A stretch of DNA of 64,000 bases from Frigoribacterium faeni (GCF_007988805.1 NZ_BJUV01000013.1:1-64000); one strand, 5' to 3'. Counted from the stretch's first letter, positions 32,375 to 42,370 are shown. Numbers and translations are program-made. The notes: generated by a model from the letters alone, not told the origin.

Positions 32375-32387
32375 CTAGAGAGACTAG
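32375..32387. promoter_or_regulatory. CTAG-N5-CTAG site at the marR start
   Basis: CTAG-AGAGA-CTAG immediately upstream of the ATG of the MarR gene. Probable autoregulatory operator; compare 31729-31741. Confidence 0.55.
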
Positions 32388-32438
32388 CTTCTCGCGGGTC
32401 CCTGGGTCGAGACCGGACGGAGAACGGGCCGCGTCTCC

Positions 32439-32472
32439 GAGGAGGCGCGGCCCGCGTGGTCGTCGCGCCTCC
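32439..32472. repeat. Hairpin from two opposed dispersed-motif copies
   Basis: GAGGAGGCGCGG (32439-32450) and CGCGCCTCC (32464-32472) can pair over 9 bp. Lies between the divergent MarR and M15-peptidase genes, so it cannot be a simple 3' terminator of either. Confidence 0.6.
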
Positions 32473-32592
32473 CGCGTGAGCTTCACGGGCAGGGTACGCC
32501 GGAGGCGAGACGACCGGGGAGGCGACCAGCGCCTCCTACCGGGTCAACCGTACTCCCGTCCGCGCCGCCACCGAACCGATCCGTGCGGGAAC

Positions 32593-32598
32593 TAGGCT
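32593..32598 (+). promoter_or_regulatory. -10 element TAGGCT for the M15 peptidase
   Basis: TAGGCT with seven bases before ATG 32606; inferred leaderless promoter. Confidence 0.45.
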
Positions 32599-32605
32599 CG
32601 GACCG

Positions 32606-33439
32606 ATGTCTCTCCGTCCTCTGTCGCACCGTTCCGCCGTGGTGGTCGCCGCCGTCCTGACCTCCGCGCTGCTCGCCTCGTGCTCGTCGAGCGAGCCGGC
32701 GCCGAGCCCCTCGACGTCCGCCGCGACCCCGTCGGCGTCGGCGTCGCCGTCGCTGTCCGCCCCGTCGAGCACCCCCGCTCCGACCGCCACCGAGGAGGCG
32801 CCTCCCACGTCCGCCACGACGCCCGCCTTCGACCGCACCGCCCGTTCCGTCGACGACCCGGCCAGCCTCTGGGTCGTCAGCGACAAGCTGCGTCCGCTCG
32901 ACCCGGTCGACTACACGCCCGGGGATCTCGTCACCCCCGACGTCGTGAGCCAGAACCCGCCGACCCTCCGCGCCGAGGCCGCCGACGCGGTGGTCGCGAT
33001 GTTCGCGGCCGGCGAGGCCGAGGGGGCGGGGCGGTTCCAGGTGCAGAGCGCGTACCGCTCGTACGCGACCCAGGTCAGCGTCTACGACGGCTGGGTGCAG
33101 CAGCTGGGTCAGGCTCAGGCCGACGCGCAGAGCGCCCGACCCGGGTTCAGCGAGCACCAGACCGGCCTCGCCCTCGACATCAGCCCGATCCCGCTCAGCT
33201 GCGCGCTGCAGGCCTGCTTCGGCGACACCCCGCAGGGGCGGTGGCTGGCGGCCGAGGCGTGGCGCTTCGGGTTCCTGCTGAGGTACCCCGCCGACAAGGT
33301 CGCGGTGACGGGCTTCACCTTCGAGCCGTGGCACTTCCGCTACGTCGGCGTCGACCTCTCGACCGAGATGCACGAGACGGGCGTCACGACGCTCGAGGAG
33401 TTCTTCGACCTGCCGGCCGCGCCCGACTACGCCGGCTGA
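32606..33439 (+). CDS. M15-family D-Ala-D-Ala carboxypeptidase lipoprotein (VanY-like)
   Basis: 277 residues. Signal with lipobox LLASC (Cys about 27), then a Ser/Pro/Thr/Ala linker to about residue 75. Zinc-peptidase motifs: FQVQSAYRSYATQ, SEHQTGLALDIS (His and Asp ligands) and EPWHFRYVG (His). Trims peptidoglycan peptide stems outside the membrane. Convergent with the next gene, four bases apart. Confidence 0.93.
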   Translation: MSLRPLSHRSAVVVAAVLTSALLASCSSSEPAPSPSTSAATPSASASPSLSAPSSTPAPTATEEAPPTSATTPAFDRTARSVDDPASLWVVSDKLRPLDPVDYTPGDLVTPDVVSQNPPTLRAEAADAVVAMFAAGEAEGAGRFQVQSAYRSYATQVSVYDGWVQQLGQAQADAQSARPGFSEHQTGLALDISPIPLSCALQACFGDTPQGRWLAAEAWRFGFLLRYPADKVAVTGFTFEPWHFRYVGVDLSTEMHETGVTTLEEFFDLPAAPDYAG

Positions 33440-33443
33440 GGCG

Positions 33444-34511
33444 TCAGCCGAGCGGGTACAGCTTGGCCATCGCGGCGGCGTCGCCCGATCCCTTGAGGCG
33501 CGTCGAGAAGTCGCACGACCCGATGCTCGGCTGCATGATCTGCCCCGAGTTCGCGCCCGTGTGGCCGAGACCCAGGGCGTGACCGAACTCGTGGGCGGCC
33601 GTGGTGCGGAGGTCGTACTGGCCCGGCTTGCAGGCTCCGGTGCCCGACCAGACGTAGAACGACTCCTTCGTGGTGAACGCGATGTCGGCCTCGATGGCCC
33701 GGGCGGGCGTGTAGAGCACGCAGGTCAGCCCGAGCACTCCGGCCGGGAGGGCCTTGTAGCCCACGGTGTTGCGCCCGTCGGAGTTGGTGCTGCAGCCGCC
33801 CGAGGTGGTGACGCCGACGGCGTAGCGGGTCGTGCCGACGTAGTTCGAGGTGGCGCGCGTCTTGATCTGGTAGCCGCAGCGCGTGTACTTCGAGGCCATC
33901 GAGTAGGCGCCCCACCGGACGGACGTCGACGCGGCCGTCGGGTGCGGCTGCGACGTCCCGTTGAGGTACCAGCTGAGGGCGCCGGGCCAGGTGCTGCTGG
34001 ACTTCGAGTACGCCGTCGTCGAGCCGCAGCCGGGGGTGGCCTGCGGCGCCGCGGGGGCCGAGGTGTCGGCGGTGAGGCTCTGGGCGGCGGTGGGGTCGCC
34101 GTAGATCTTCTCGCCGACGGCGACGGCGACCCGGCCGGCGTCGTCGCGGGTGATCGAGACCTCGGGCAGCTCGTCGGCGCCCGCCGCCATCACGACGCCG
34201 ATGGCGAGCGTGGTGCCCGGGTCGGGCACGGGGACGGTGCGACCGGTGCCGACGGTCACGGCGAGGTCGTCGTAGGCGCAGTCCGAGCGGAGGGCGGCCG
34301 TCCGGCTGGCGTCGATGGCGCCCGTCGCCGAGCACGCGACGGTGCCGGCCGCCTGCGCGACCTGCCCGCCGCCGACGACGCCCGCCGTGACGAGCAGGAG
34401 GAGGGTGGCGGCGCCGGCCACGAGACGACGCCCGGATCGCACCTGCGCCGAGGAGGCGGTCCGACGGTCGCCGTCGACGTCGGAGCGGGGTTCGGTTGCT
34501 GAGGTCGTCAC
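33444..34511 (-). CDS. Secreted matrixin-type zinc metalloprotease
   Basis: 355 residues from GTG 34511. A charged start of about 27 residues precedes a signal/transmembrane segment (LVAGAATLLLLVTAGVVGGG). The C-terminal domain has the metzincin site HEFGHALGLGHTG (about 312-324) and a downstream Met-turn candidate QIMQPSIG. Fits peptidase M10A-like bacterial proteins. The middle region (about 60-170) is of unknown fold and could be an inhibitory prodomain. Four Cys pairs suggest disulfides outside the cell. Confidence 0.88.
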   Translation of the reverse strand: MTTSATEPRSDVDGDRRTASSAQVRSGRRLVAGAATLLLLVTAGVVGGGQVAQAAGTVACSATGAIDASRTAALRSDCAYDDLAVTVGTGRTVPVPDPGTTLAIGVVMAAGADELPEVSITRDDAGRVAVAVGEKIYGDPTAAQSLTADTSAPAAPQATPGCGSTTAYSKSSSTWPGALSWYLNGTSQPHPTAASTSVRWGAYSMASKYTRCGYQIKTRATSNYVGTTRYAVGVTTSGGCSTNSDGRNTVGYKALPAGVLGLTCVLYTPARAIEADIAFTTKESFYVWSGTGACKPGQYDLRTTAAHEFGHALGLGHTGANSGQIMQPSIGSCDFSTRLKGSGDAAAMAKLYPLG

Positions 34512-34592
34512 GTGGGTCTCCCGTCGGGGCGGGGCACGCGTCCGTCGCGTCGCCGGTGGCCGACCGTGGTCCGCGCACCTCCCCTTCGATGA

Positions 34593-34623
34593 GGATAGGC
34601 ACAGTCGTCGCCTGTGCCTATCC
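34593..34623 (-). terminator. Hairpin terminator downstream of pgm
   Basis: Perfect 12-bp arms GGATAGGCACAG (34593-34604) and CTGTGCCTATCC (34612-34623), 7-base loop, 60 bp beyond the pgm stop on the reverse strand. Confidence 0.65.
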
Positions 34624-34682
34624 CCTCAACGGGCCGTCCCCGCGGCGTCAGCCGGGAGGCGCGGGAGCCCGGGAGGCGCGGG

Positions 34683-36302
<1,620 letters not shown>

Positions 36303-36358
36303 GAGGTCATCCTGGCACCAGCCGCCGTCGTTCGTCGCAGGGTCTCCACAGGGCTCAG

Positions 36359-36364
36359 TAGGCT
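36359..36364 (+). promoter_or_regulatory. -10 element TAGGCT for pheA
   Basis: TAGGCT with seven bases before ATG 36372; inferred leaderless promoter. Confidence 0.45.
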
Positions 36365-36371
36365 CTCGGAC

Positions 36372-37331
36372 ATGCCGACCACCGCCTCCTCGTCGACCTA
36401 CAGCTACCTCGGCCCGGCGGGCACCTTCACCGAGGCCGCGCTCAAGCAGGTTCCCGAGGCCGTCGGCGCGACCTGGCGCAGCGTCAACAACGTCGGGGAG
36501 GCGCTGGCCGACGTCGTCTCGGGGCGCAGCACGGCCGCGATGATCGCGATCGAGAACAGCGTCGAGGGCGGGGTCAGCGCCACGCAGGACGCCCTGGCGA
36601 CGGTGCCGGGCCTCCGCATCGTCGGCGAGTACCTCGTGCGGGTGAACTTCGTGCTGGTCGCCCGGCCCGGGACCCGCCTCGACGAGGTGCGGGTGGTCAA
36701 CGCCCACCCCGTCGCCTACGCGCAGACCCACCTCTGGCTCGAGCGGAACCTGCCGGGGCACGGGCACATCCCCGCGAGCTCGAACGTCGCCGCCGCCGCC
36801 GACCTGCTGCAGAGCTCAGGAGGCACGGGCACGGCCGACGCCGCGGTCGCGCCTCCCGGGATCACCGAGCACCACGACGTCGAGGTGCTCGCGACCGAGA
36901 TCGGCGACAACGCCAACGCCGTCACGCGCTTCGTGCTCGTCAGCCGCACGGTGCCGGTGCCGCCGGCGACCGGCGCCGACAAGACGAGCCTGATCGTCGA
37001 GCTGCCCGTCGACGGCGCCGGCGCCCTGGTCGACATGCTCGAGCAGTTCGCGACCCGGGGCATCAACCTGAGCCTCATCCAGTCGCGTCCGATCGGCGAC
37101 GCCCTCGGCCGCTACCGCTTCGTGATCGACCTCGAGGGGCACGTGCTCGACGAGCGGGTCGCGGACGCCCTGCTCGGACTCAAGCGGTTCAGCCCGAACG
37201 TGATCTTCCTCGGCTCGTACCCGCGGGCGGACGCGACGCCCGTCGAGGTCTCGCCGCGCTACGACGACGAGGCCTTCGTCGACGCCCGCGACTGGCTGCG
37301 CGGGCTCGTCTCGGGCGTCGACCCGGTCTAG
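36372..37331 (+). CDS. pheA: Prephenate dehydratase
   Basis: 319 residues. Dehydratase domain: YLGPAGTFTEAAL, AIENSVEGGVSATQDAL and TRFVLVSR. A C-terminal ACT domain (about 205-285; ALVDMLEQFATRGINLSLIQ, then SRPI) gives phenylalanine feedback control. Converts prephenate to phenylpyruvate. A pair of opposed motif copies (AGGAGGCAC/GCGCCTCC) lies inside the gene around 36822-36849. Convergent with the lipid-kinase gene. Confidence 0.97.
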   Translation: MPTTASSSTYSYLGPAGTFTEAALKQVPEAVGATWRSVNNVGEALADVVSGRSTAAMIAIENSVEGGVSATQDALATVPGLRIVGEYLVRVNFVLVARPGTRLDEVRVVNAHPVAYAQTHLWLERNLPGHGHIPASSNVAAAADLLQSSGGTGTADAAVAPPGITEHHDVEVLATEIGDNANAVTRFVLVSRTVPVPPATGADKTSLIVELPVDGAGALVDMLEQFATRGINLSLIQSRPIGDALGRYRFVIDLEGHVLDERVADALLGLKRFSPNVIFLGSYPRADATPVEVSPRYDDEAFVDARDWLRGLVSGVDPV

Positions 37332-37371
37332 GGTCGGCCCGCTCCACCGGCGGACCCGCCCGGCCGCCCGC

Positions 37372-38430
37372 TCAGCTGTGCTCGGGGACGCGCACCGTGA
37401 GCGCGCCGGGGTCGACGACGGCGCGCAGGGCGACCGCCTTGCCGACCGAGTCGCCGTCGATCTCGAAGTCCTGCGGGCTGTCGAGCCGGACGACGAGCTT
37501 CTTTCCCTTGTTGTAGCGGAGCGTGCGCACCTCGCGGGAGTTCGCGGCCATGATGCGGCGACCGACGTGGCTGCGTCGCAGCACGCCGTTCTCCCACACG
37601 ATCTTGATCCAGATCTGCACCCAGCCGATCAGGCCCTCGGGGCGCAGGGCGACGATGTCGAAGATGCCGTCGTCGACCGCGGCGTCGGGCAGCAGCATGA
37701 TGTTGGCCGGCAGCAGCCCGCAGTTGCCGACGATGATCGTGTGCGCCCGCATCGACTTCCGCTCGCCGTCGTCGAGCTGGTATCGCACGTCGATCCTGTT
37801 GTCGTCGCGCAGCGCCCGCGCGATGGCGTCGACGTAGGCGAGCCAGCCGACCCGCTTCTTGAGGGTGTCGTTGGTGTTCGCGAGCATCTTCGCGTCGAGG
37901 CCCACGCCCGCCATGACGACGAACACCTTCGTCTCGCGGTCGCCGTTCTCGCGTTCGATGTCGACGACGCCGAGGTCGATGGCACGATCTCTCCCTCGGA
38001 ACGCCGTCGCGATCGAGTCGTCGAGCCGGTCGAGCGACAGCGACAGGTTGCGCGCCAGCAGATTGCCCGTGCCCGCCGGCACCAGACCGATCGACGCGTC
38101 GCTGCCGCGCAGCGCCTCGGCGACCGCTCGCACCGTGCCGTCGCCGCCGGCGGCGATCACCATCTCGGCACCGTCGGCCAGGGCCTGCCTGGTGATGCCG
38201 CCGCCCGGGTCCTCCTTCGAGGTCTCGTAGTAGCGCGTGGGGCCCCAGCCTGCGTCGCCGGCGTGGCGGGCGACCGATGCTCGGATGGCCTTGAGGTCGA
38301 CCTTGATCGGGTTGTAGACGACGGCGGCGGTGCGGAGCGAGGTCTCGCCGCTGCCCGCCGTCGCCTCGTCGGCGGCCGTGTCGGCCTCGGGCGTCGAGGT
38401 GCGCTCGGCGGGGGAGGGGGAGGTCGTCAT
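37372..38430 (-). CDS. Diacylglycerol/lipid kinase family protein (DagK/YegS type)
   Basis: 352 residues. ATP-binding motif IAAGGDGTVRAVAEAL (about 93) and LVPAGTGNLLARNLSL, then the beta-sandwich domain with FDIVALRPEG. An N-terminal polar extension of about 30 residues precedes VVYNPIK. Recycles diacylglycerol to phosphatidate or acts on a related lipid. Start supported by TAGGTT (38437-38442, reverse) six bases upstream. Confidence 0.93.
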   Translation of the reverse strand: MTTSPSPAERTSTPEADTAADEATAGSGETSLRTAAVVYNPIKVDLKAIRASVARHAGDAGWGPTRYYETSKEDPGGGITRQALADGAEMVIAAGGDGTVRAVAEALRGSDASIGLVPAGTGNLLARNLSLSLDRLDDSIATAFRGRDRAIDLGVVDIERENGDRETKVFVVMAGVGLDAKMLANTNDTLKKRVGWLAYVDAIARALRDDNRIDVRYQLDDGERKSMRAHTIIVGNCGLLPANIMLLPDAAVDDGIFDIVALRPEGLIGWVQIWIKIVWENGVLRRSHVGRRIMAANSREVRTLRYNKGKKLVVRLDSPQDFEIDGDSVGKAVALRAVVDPGALTVRVPEHS

Positions 38431-38436
38431 GAGGCC

Positions 38437-38442
38437 AACCTA
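38437..38442 (-). promoter_or_regulatory. -10 element TAGGTT for the lipid kinase
   Basis: TAGGTT on the reverse strand, six bases before ATG 38430; inferred leaderless promoter. Confidence 0.4.
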
Positions 38443-38498
38443 GGTGACCCGGCCCGTGGCGGGCCTCCGCCGGGCGGGACGGTGGGGACGGAGCCGAC

Positions 38499-38575
38499 CC
38501 GCGCCTCCTCGGGGAGAACGCGTCCGGGCGACGCTGTGGAGAGCGCGGCAGCCTGTGGACTCCGAGGAGGCGCGG
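38499..38575. repeat. Opposed exact dispersed-motif copies upstream of serS
   Basis: CCGCGCCTCCTCGG (38499-38512) and CCGAGGAGGCGCGG (38562-38575) are perfect 14-bp complements 49 bp apart. The second is followed by CTTTTCTTCC. Lies between divergent genes; the promoter of serS (TAGAAT 38587-38592) follows. A terminator-like structure ahead of the promoter. Confidence 0.65.
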
Positions 38576-38586
38576 CTTTTCTTCCT

Positions 38587-38592
38587 TAGAAT
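38587..38592 (+). promoter_or_regulatory. -10 element TAGAAT for serS
   Basis: TAGAAT with exactly six bases before GTG 38599; inferred leaderless promoter, which also rules out a T-box leader between promoter and start. Confidence 0.5.
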
Positions 38593-38598
38593 GGCCGG

Positions 38599-39864
38599 GT
38601 GATCGATCCCCAACTCCTCCGCGACGCCCCCGACCTCATCAAGACGAGTCAGCGTGCTCGGGGTGAGTCCGAGTCGGCGGTCGACGACGCGGTCGCCGCC
38701 GACGGTGCCCGCCGTGCCGCCATCGCGACGTTCGAGGCGCTGCGCGCCGAGCAGAACGCGTTCGGCAAGACGGTCGCGAAGGCGCCGAAGGACGAGAAGA
38801 AGGCGCTGGTCGCTCAGGCGCAGGAGCTCGCGGGCAGGGTCAAGGCGGCCCAGGCCGAGTCGACGGAGGCCGACGCCGCGTTCGACGCGGCGATCCGCTC
38901 CATCGGCAACCCGATCATCGACGGGGTGCCCTCGGGTGGCGAAGAGAACTTCGTCACGCTGCGCGAGGTGGGCACGCGCCCCTCCTTCGACTTCGAACCG
39001 CTCGACCACGCCGACCTCGGCGAGAAGCTCGGCGCCATCGACATCAAGCGCGGCACCAAGGTGTCGGGCTCGCGCTTCTACTTCCTGCGCGGCATCGGCG
39101 CCCGTCTCGAGCTGGCCATCATGAACATGGCGCTCGACCTGGCGCTCAAGAACGACTTCACGCCGCTGATCACGCCGACGCTGGTGCGCCCCGAGGTCAT
39201 GGCCGGCACCGGTTTCCTCGGGTCGCACGCCGACGAGGTCTACTACCTGCCGGCCGACGATCTCTACCTGACGGGCACGAGCGAGGTCGCGCTCGCCGGC
39301 TACCACGCCGACGAGATCCTCGACCTCGACAAGGGACCGATCCGCTACGCCGGCTGGTCGACCTGCTACCGCCGTGAGGCCGGGGCCGCCGGACGCGACA
39401 ACCGCGGCATCCTCCGCGTGCACCAGTTCAACAAGCTCGAGATGTTCACCTTCGTGCACCCCGACCAGGCCGAGGCCGAGCACCTCGAACTCGTCGGGTT
39501 CCAGGAGCAGATGATGCAGGCGCTCGGCCTCAACTACCGCGTGATCGACGTCGCGGCCGGCGACCTCGGTTCGAGCGCCGCCCGCAAGTACGACATCGAG
39601 GCGTGGGTGCCGACCCAGGGCACCTACCGCGAGCTGAGCAGCACCTCGAACTGCACCACGTTCCAGGCCCGCCGACTCGACATCCGCTACCGCACCGAGA
39701 GCGGCAAGACGGCTCCGGTCGCGACGCTCAACGGCACCCTCGCGACGACGCGCTGGCTGGTCGCGATCCTCGAGACGCACCAGCAGGCCGACGGCTCGGT
39801 CGTCGTGCCCGAGGCGCTGCGCCCGTACCTGGGCGGCCTCGAGGTCATCGAGCCGGTCGCATGA
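38599..39864 (+). CDS. serS: Seryl-tRNA synthetase
   Basis: 421 residues from GTG 38599. N-terminal coiled-coil arm (about 30-100) that grips the long tRNA-Ser variable arm. Class II motifs: [15 protein letters not shown] region, motif 2 [20 protein letters not shown], motif 3 [15 protein letters not shown], plus [14 protein letters not shown]. Essential gene; overlaps the HAD gene by 4 bp (ATGA). Its substrate tRNA-Ser(UGA) is encoded 1 kb downstream. Confidence 0.98.
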   Translation: MIDPQLLRDAPDLIKTSQRARGESESAVDDAVAADGARRAAIATFEALRAEQNAFGKTVAKAPKDEKKALVAQAQELAGRVKAAQAESTEADAAFDAAIRSIGNPIIDGVPSGGEENFVTLREVGTRPSFDFEPLDHADLGEKLGAIDIKRGTKVSGSRFYFLRGIGARLELAIMNMALDLALKNDFTPLITPTLVRPEVMAGTGFLGSHADEVYYLPADDLYLTGTSEVALAGYHADEILDLDKGPIRYAGWSTCYRREAGAAGRDNRGILRVHQFNKLEMFTFVHPDQAEAEHLELVGFQEQMMQALGLNYRVIDVAAGDLGSSAARKYDIEAWVPTQGTYRELSSTSNCTTFQARRLDIRYRTESGKTAPVATLNGTLATTRWLVAILETHQQADGSVVVPEALRPYLGGLEVIEPVA

Positions 39865-40706
39865 CGGCCGGGTCGTCGGCGGCCGCCGCCGTCGGGTCGA
39901 TGCCCGACGACGAGCGCTGGCTGGTCTGTCTCGACATCGACGGCACGATCATGCAAGAGACCGGAACGATCAGCGACGCCGTCTCGGACGAGATCCGTCG
40001 ACTCGCCGACGAGGGCCACGAGGTGATGATCGCGACCGGTCGGTCGGTGTCGATGACGCTGCCCGTGCTCGAGCGGCTCGGCCTCGTCTCCGACTACGTG
40101 GTCTGCGCCAACGGCGCCATCACGTTGGGCCGCGACGAGAGCTCCCCCACCGGCTACAGCCAGGTCTTCGTCGAGGAGTTCGACCCGACCGACGTGCTGA
40201 CGACGATCCGGTCGAACCTGTCCGAGGGCGGCTACGCCGTCGAGGATCGCGACGGCGTGATGCGCTACTGCGGCACGTTCCCGGTGATCGAGGCGGCGGG
40301 CAACGCCCAGAAGGTCGACTTCGAGCGCCTCTCCGAGCGGCCCGCGACCCGAGTGGTGGTGGTCTCGCCCGATCACGGCACCGAGGAGTTCCTCGACGTC
40401 GTCGAGCGGATGGGCCTGTCGAAGGTGAACTACAACGTCGGCTGGACGGCCTGGCTCGACATCGCGCCCGACGGCGTGACGAAGGCGACGGCGCTCGAAC
40501 GGGTGCGCGACTGGCTCGACATCCCGCGCGATCGGGTGCTCGCCGCCGGCGACGGTCGCAACGACATCGACATGCTGCGCTGGGCGTCGGTCGAGGGCCG
40601 CGGAGTCGCCATGGGTCAGGCGCCCGACGACGTGGTCGAGGTCGCGAACGAGAAGACCGGCACGGATCTCGACGACGGGCTGGCGCGGGCGCTCGCGTCG
40701 CTGTGA
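39861..40706 (+). CDS. Cof-type HAD-superfamily phosphatase
   Basis: 281 residues from ATG 39861 overlapping the serS stop. Motif I LDIDGTIM, motif II IATGRS, Lys in TKATALERV and motif [14 protein letters not shown]; the C2-type cap lies between (about 90-200). Subfamily IIB enzymes dephosphorylate sugar phosphates or FMN-type compounds; specificity unknown. Coupled to serS, as is frequent in Actinobacteria. Confidence 0.93.
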   Translation: MTAGSSAAAAVGSMPDDERWLVCLDIDGTIMQETGTISDAVSDEIRRLADEGHEVMIATGRSVSMTLPVLERLGLVSDYVVCANGAITLGRDESSPTGYSQVFVEEFDPTDVLTTIRSNLSEGGYAVEDRDGVMRYCGTFPVIEAAGNAQKVDFERLSERPATRVVVVSPDHGTEEFLDVVERMGLSKVNYNVGWTAWLDIAPDGVTKATALERVRDWLDIPRDRVLAAGDGRNDIDMLRWASVEGRGVAMGQAPDDVVEVANEKTGTDLDDGLARALASL

Positions 40707-40784
40707 CGTCGACGCGCTGATCCCGTCATCGTGAGCCCCGTGAGCGGCGGATCCGGCACCCCTCGTGAGGCCGGGGACGTCCGG

Positions 40785-40790
40785 TAGACT
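40785..40790 (+). promoter_or_regulatory. Possible -10 element for the tRNA-Ser gene
   Basis: TAGACT 105 bp upstream of the tRNA; no convincing -35. Weak call. Confidence 0.3.
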
Positions 40791-40894
40791 CGGCGGCGGT
40801 TGCCCGGGAGTTCGTCCCGCCACGGTCTCGCACCGCGCCGCGCTCGTCGCAGGCGCACGGAGTCCCCGTGTCGGCGTCGCCCGCCTCGGCACCG

Positions 40895-40979
40895 GGAGGG
40901 CTGTCCGAGCGGCCGATGGAGCTTGTCTTGAAAACAAGTGGGCAGAGATGTCTCGTGGGTTCGAATCCCACGCCCTCCG
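40895..40979 (+). tRNA. tRNA-Ser (anticodon UGA)
   Basis: 85 nt. Acceptor GGAGGGC (40895-40901) pairs with GCCCTCC (40972-40978), G discriminator. Anticodon stem CTTGT/ACAAG encloses loop CTTGAAA with anticodon TGA, reading UCA. Long variable arm (class II, expected for Ser) and T-arm GTGGGTTCGAATCCCAC. The 3' 36 bp (40947-40982) are duplicated at 42193-42228, so this end is an integration site. Confidence 0.97.
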
Positions 40980-40982
40980 CTT
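40947..40982 (+). other. attL-like copy: 36-bp direct repeat at the tRNA-Ser 3' end
   Basis: Identical over 36 bp to 42193-42228. Covers part of the variable arm, the T-arm, the acceptor 3' strand and three bases beyond, as expected for attachment sites of tRNA-targeting elements. Confidence 0.85.
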
Positions 40983-41095
40983 GAAGGACGTCGGTCGAGC
41001 CAGGGGTCGTATCGCCTGACTCGGCGTTCGACCCCCGCCGTCACGGGTCTGCCTGGTCTCGGTTAACTTTCTTTTTTTGCGTATACGCTCGGCGC

Positions 41096-41590
41096 ATGGC
41101 GACCTCACTTCAACCCCGTAACCGTCACGCCGCAGCACGGACGTATTTCGCCAGCGAGGCTTCGCGTGACGACATCGTCGACTTCGCCCGCCTCCTTCGG
41201 CATCTCGATGTCGAGTCCACCGCGGACCACAAGGGCGCAGCCCTGCAAGCACCAGATGGATCGCTTCGTCACATCCCTGACGAAGTCTTCGAGGTGCTGG
41301 AACAGGTGGCGGATGCGCTCGCCAGCGGCAGCGGGGTGACGGTCGCACCGAACGACATGCAGATGACGACTCAGCAGGCCGCCGATTTCCTCGGGGTCTC
41401 CCGTCCCACTCTGATCAAGTACTTGGAGGACGACACGATCCCCTATGAGAAACGGGGCAGGCACCGTCGTGTGCTCCTTCGCGACGTCATCGACTTCCAG
41501 GAGACGTTCCGCGTCGACCGGCGGAGCGCGCTCCGCGAGCTGGCTCGCGAGACGCAATCGCTCGAGCGTCAGAAGCGCGTCACGGAGTAG
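41096..41590 (+). CDS. HTH (excisionase/MerR-like) protein, probable antitoxin
   Basis: 164 residues from ATG 41096. The N-terminal half (about 1-78) is helical without a known motif. An excisionase-family HTH follows (about 84-135; MTTQQAADFLGVSRPTLIKY, KRGRHRRVLLRDVIDF), then a charged C-terminal helix. TACGCT (41084-41089) lies six bases before ATG. The stop TAG shares a base with the GTG of the PIN gene, a layout typical of type II antitoxins, in which the DNA-binding protein represses the operon. Confidence 0.8.
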   Translation: MATSLQPRNRHAAARTYFASEASRDDIVDFARLLRHLDVESTADHKGAALQAPDGSLRHIPDEVFEVLEQVADALASGSGVTVAPNDMQMTTQQAADFLGVSRPTLIKYLEDDTIPYEKRGRHRRVLLRDVIDFQETFRVDRRSALRELARETQSLERQKRVTE

Positions 41591-42147
41591 TGAACCCGGT
41601 GTCGTTTCCTGCGTTCTTCGACGCCTGCACGATCTATGGGATCAGGCTCACCGACCTGCTGCTGCGCCTCGCTGACGAGGGTGCCTTCCGGCCCCTCTGG
41701 TCAGAAGAGGTGCTCGAGGAGGTGCGGCGGAACGTCGTCGCGAACGGGATCTCCGAAGGAGGTATCGAGAAGCGATTGGCGACGATGCGTCGGTTCTTCC
41801 CCGATGCCCTGGTGACGGGCTACGAGCCGCTCATGGATTCTTTGTCCTGCGACCCCAAGGATCGGCACGTCCTCGCTGCGGCGATCCGGTCGAGAGCGGA
41901 CGTCCTCGTGACCTTCAATCTCCGAGACTTCCCCGATGCGTCGCTGGATCCGTTCGACGTGGATCTCGTTCACCCCGACGACTTCCTCCTCGATCAGCTG
42001 GACCTCTTTCCCGGCCTGGTGGTGAGAGTTCTGCATGAGCTCGCCGAGGACTACAGCGACCCGCGCCAGGATGTCGATGATGTGCTCGAGGCGCTGCGGA
42101 GAGCTGGTGTGCCTCGCTTCGCCGCCGACGTCGGCCGGTACCTCTGA
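41590..42147 (+). CDS. PIN-domain protein, probable VapC-type ribonuclease toxin
   Basis: 185 residues from GTG 41590. PIN acidic residues are visible: Asp in FFDACTIYG (about 11), Glu in WSEEVLEEV (about 41), Asp in DPKDRHVLAAAI (about 91) and Asp in TFNLRDFP (about 113). PIN_3-type toxins of this length occur with excisionase-like antitoxins in Actinobacteria. A likely metal-dependent RNase; target unknown. A perfect 14-bp palindrome CGAGCCATGGCTCG (42164-42177) follows the stop. Confidence 0.85.
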   Translation: MNPVSFPAFFDACTIYGIRLTDLLLRLADEGAFRPLWSEEVLEEVRRNVVANGISEGGIEKRLATMRRFFPDALVTGYEPLMDSLSCDPKDRHVLAAAIRSRADVLVTFNLRDFPDASLDPFDVDLVHPDDFLLDQLDLFPGLVVRVLHELAEDYSDPRQDVDDVLEALRRAGVPRFAADVGRYL

Positions 42148-42192
42148 GCGCTGACGGCGTTCGCGAGCCATGGCTCGAGTCGGGATCAGCTC

Positions 42193-42228
42193 GATGTCTC
42201 GTGGGTTCGAATCCCACGCCCTCCGCTT
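42193..42228 (+). other. attR-like copy: 36-bp direct repeat of the tRNA-Ser 3' end
   Basis: Exact copy of 40947-40982. Only the 3' part of the tRNA is present, so this is not a second functional tRNA. Confidence 0.85.
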
Positions 42229-42233
42229 CAGCG

Positions 42234-42370
42234 TCACGCCGGCAGGCCGCCGCGCGGTGAGTCCATCCGCCGCCAGGAGCCGCCGGCGAACGGCAGCAGC
42301 GTGGCGACCGTGTCGACCGCGCCGACGACCACGAAGGCGGGCGTGACGCCGAGGGAGTGCGCGGCGCCAC
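42234..42370 (-). pseudogene. Possible remnant of a membrane-transporter C-terminus
   Basis: On the reverse strand a frame of about 45 codons reads HSLGVTPAFVVVGAVDTVAT, then LLPFAGGSWRR and a stop at 42234. It resembles the last helix and tail of an MFS protein. Upstream it meets an in-frame stop within 40 bases, at an exact dispersed-motif copy (42376-42390). No start signal, so a truncated relic is inferred. Confidence 0.35.

Larger units (their letters stand above)
40947..42228 (+). mobile_element. 1.25-kb integrated element in tRNA-Ser carrying only a toxin-antitoxin pair
   Basis: Bounded by exact 36-bp repeats (period 1246 bp). Contents: a promoter region with an A/T-rich patch (41060-41090), an HTH gene and a PIN-domain gene. 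No integrase, replication or transfer gene. Codon choice has visibly more A/T in third positions than neighbouring genes. Either a deletion remnant of a genomic island or a minimal element mobilised by an integrase elsewhere. Confidence 0.75.

Noticed and set aside
38513-38598. T-box or attenuator leader controlling serS
   Set aside because: TAGAAT sits six bases before the GTG, leaving no transcribed leader, and no T-box sequence was seen.
42193-42228. Second tRNA-Ser gene
   Set aside because: Only the 3' 36 bp are present, without D-arm, anticodon arm or acceptor 5' strand; it is an attachment-site copy.
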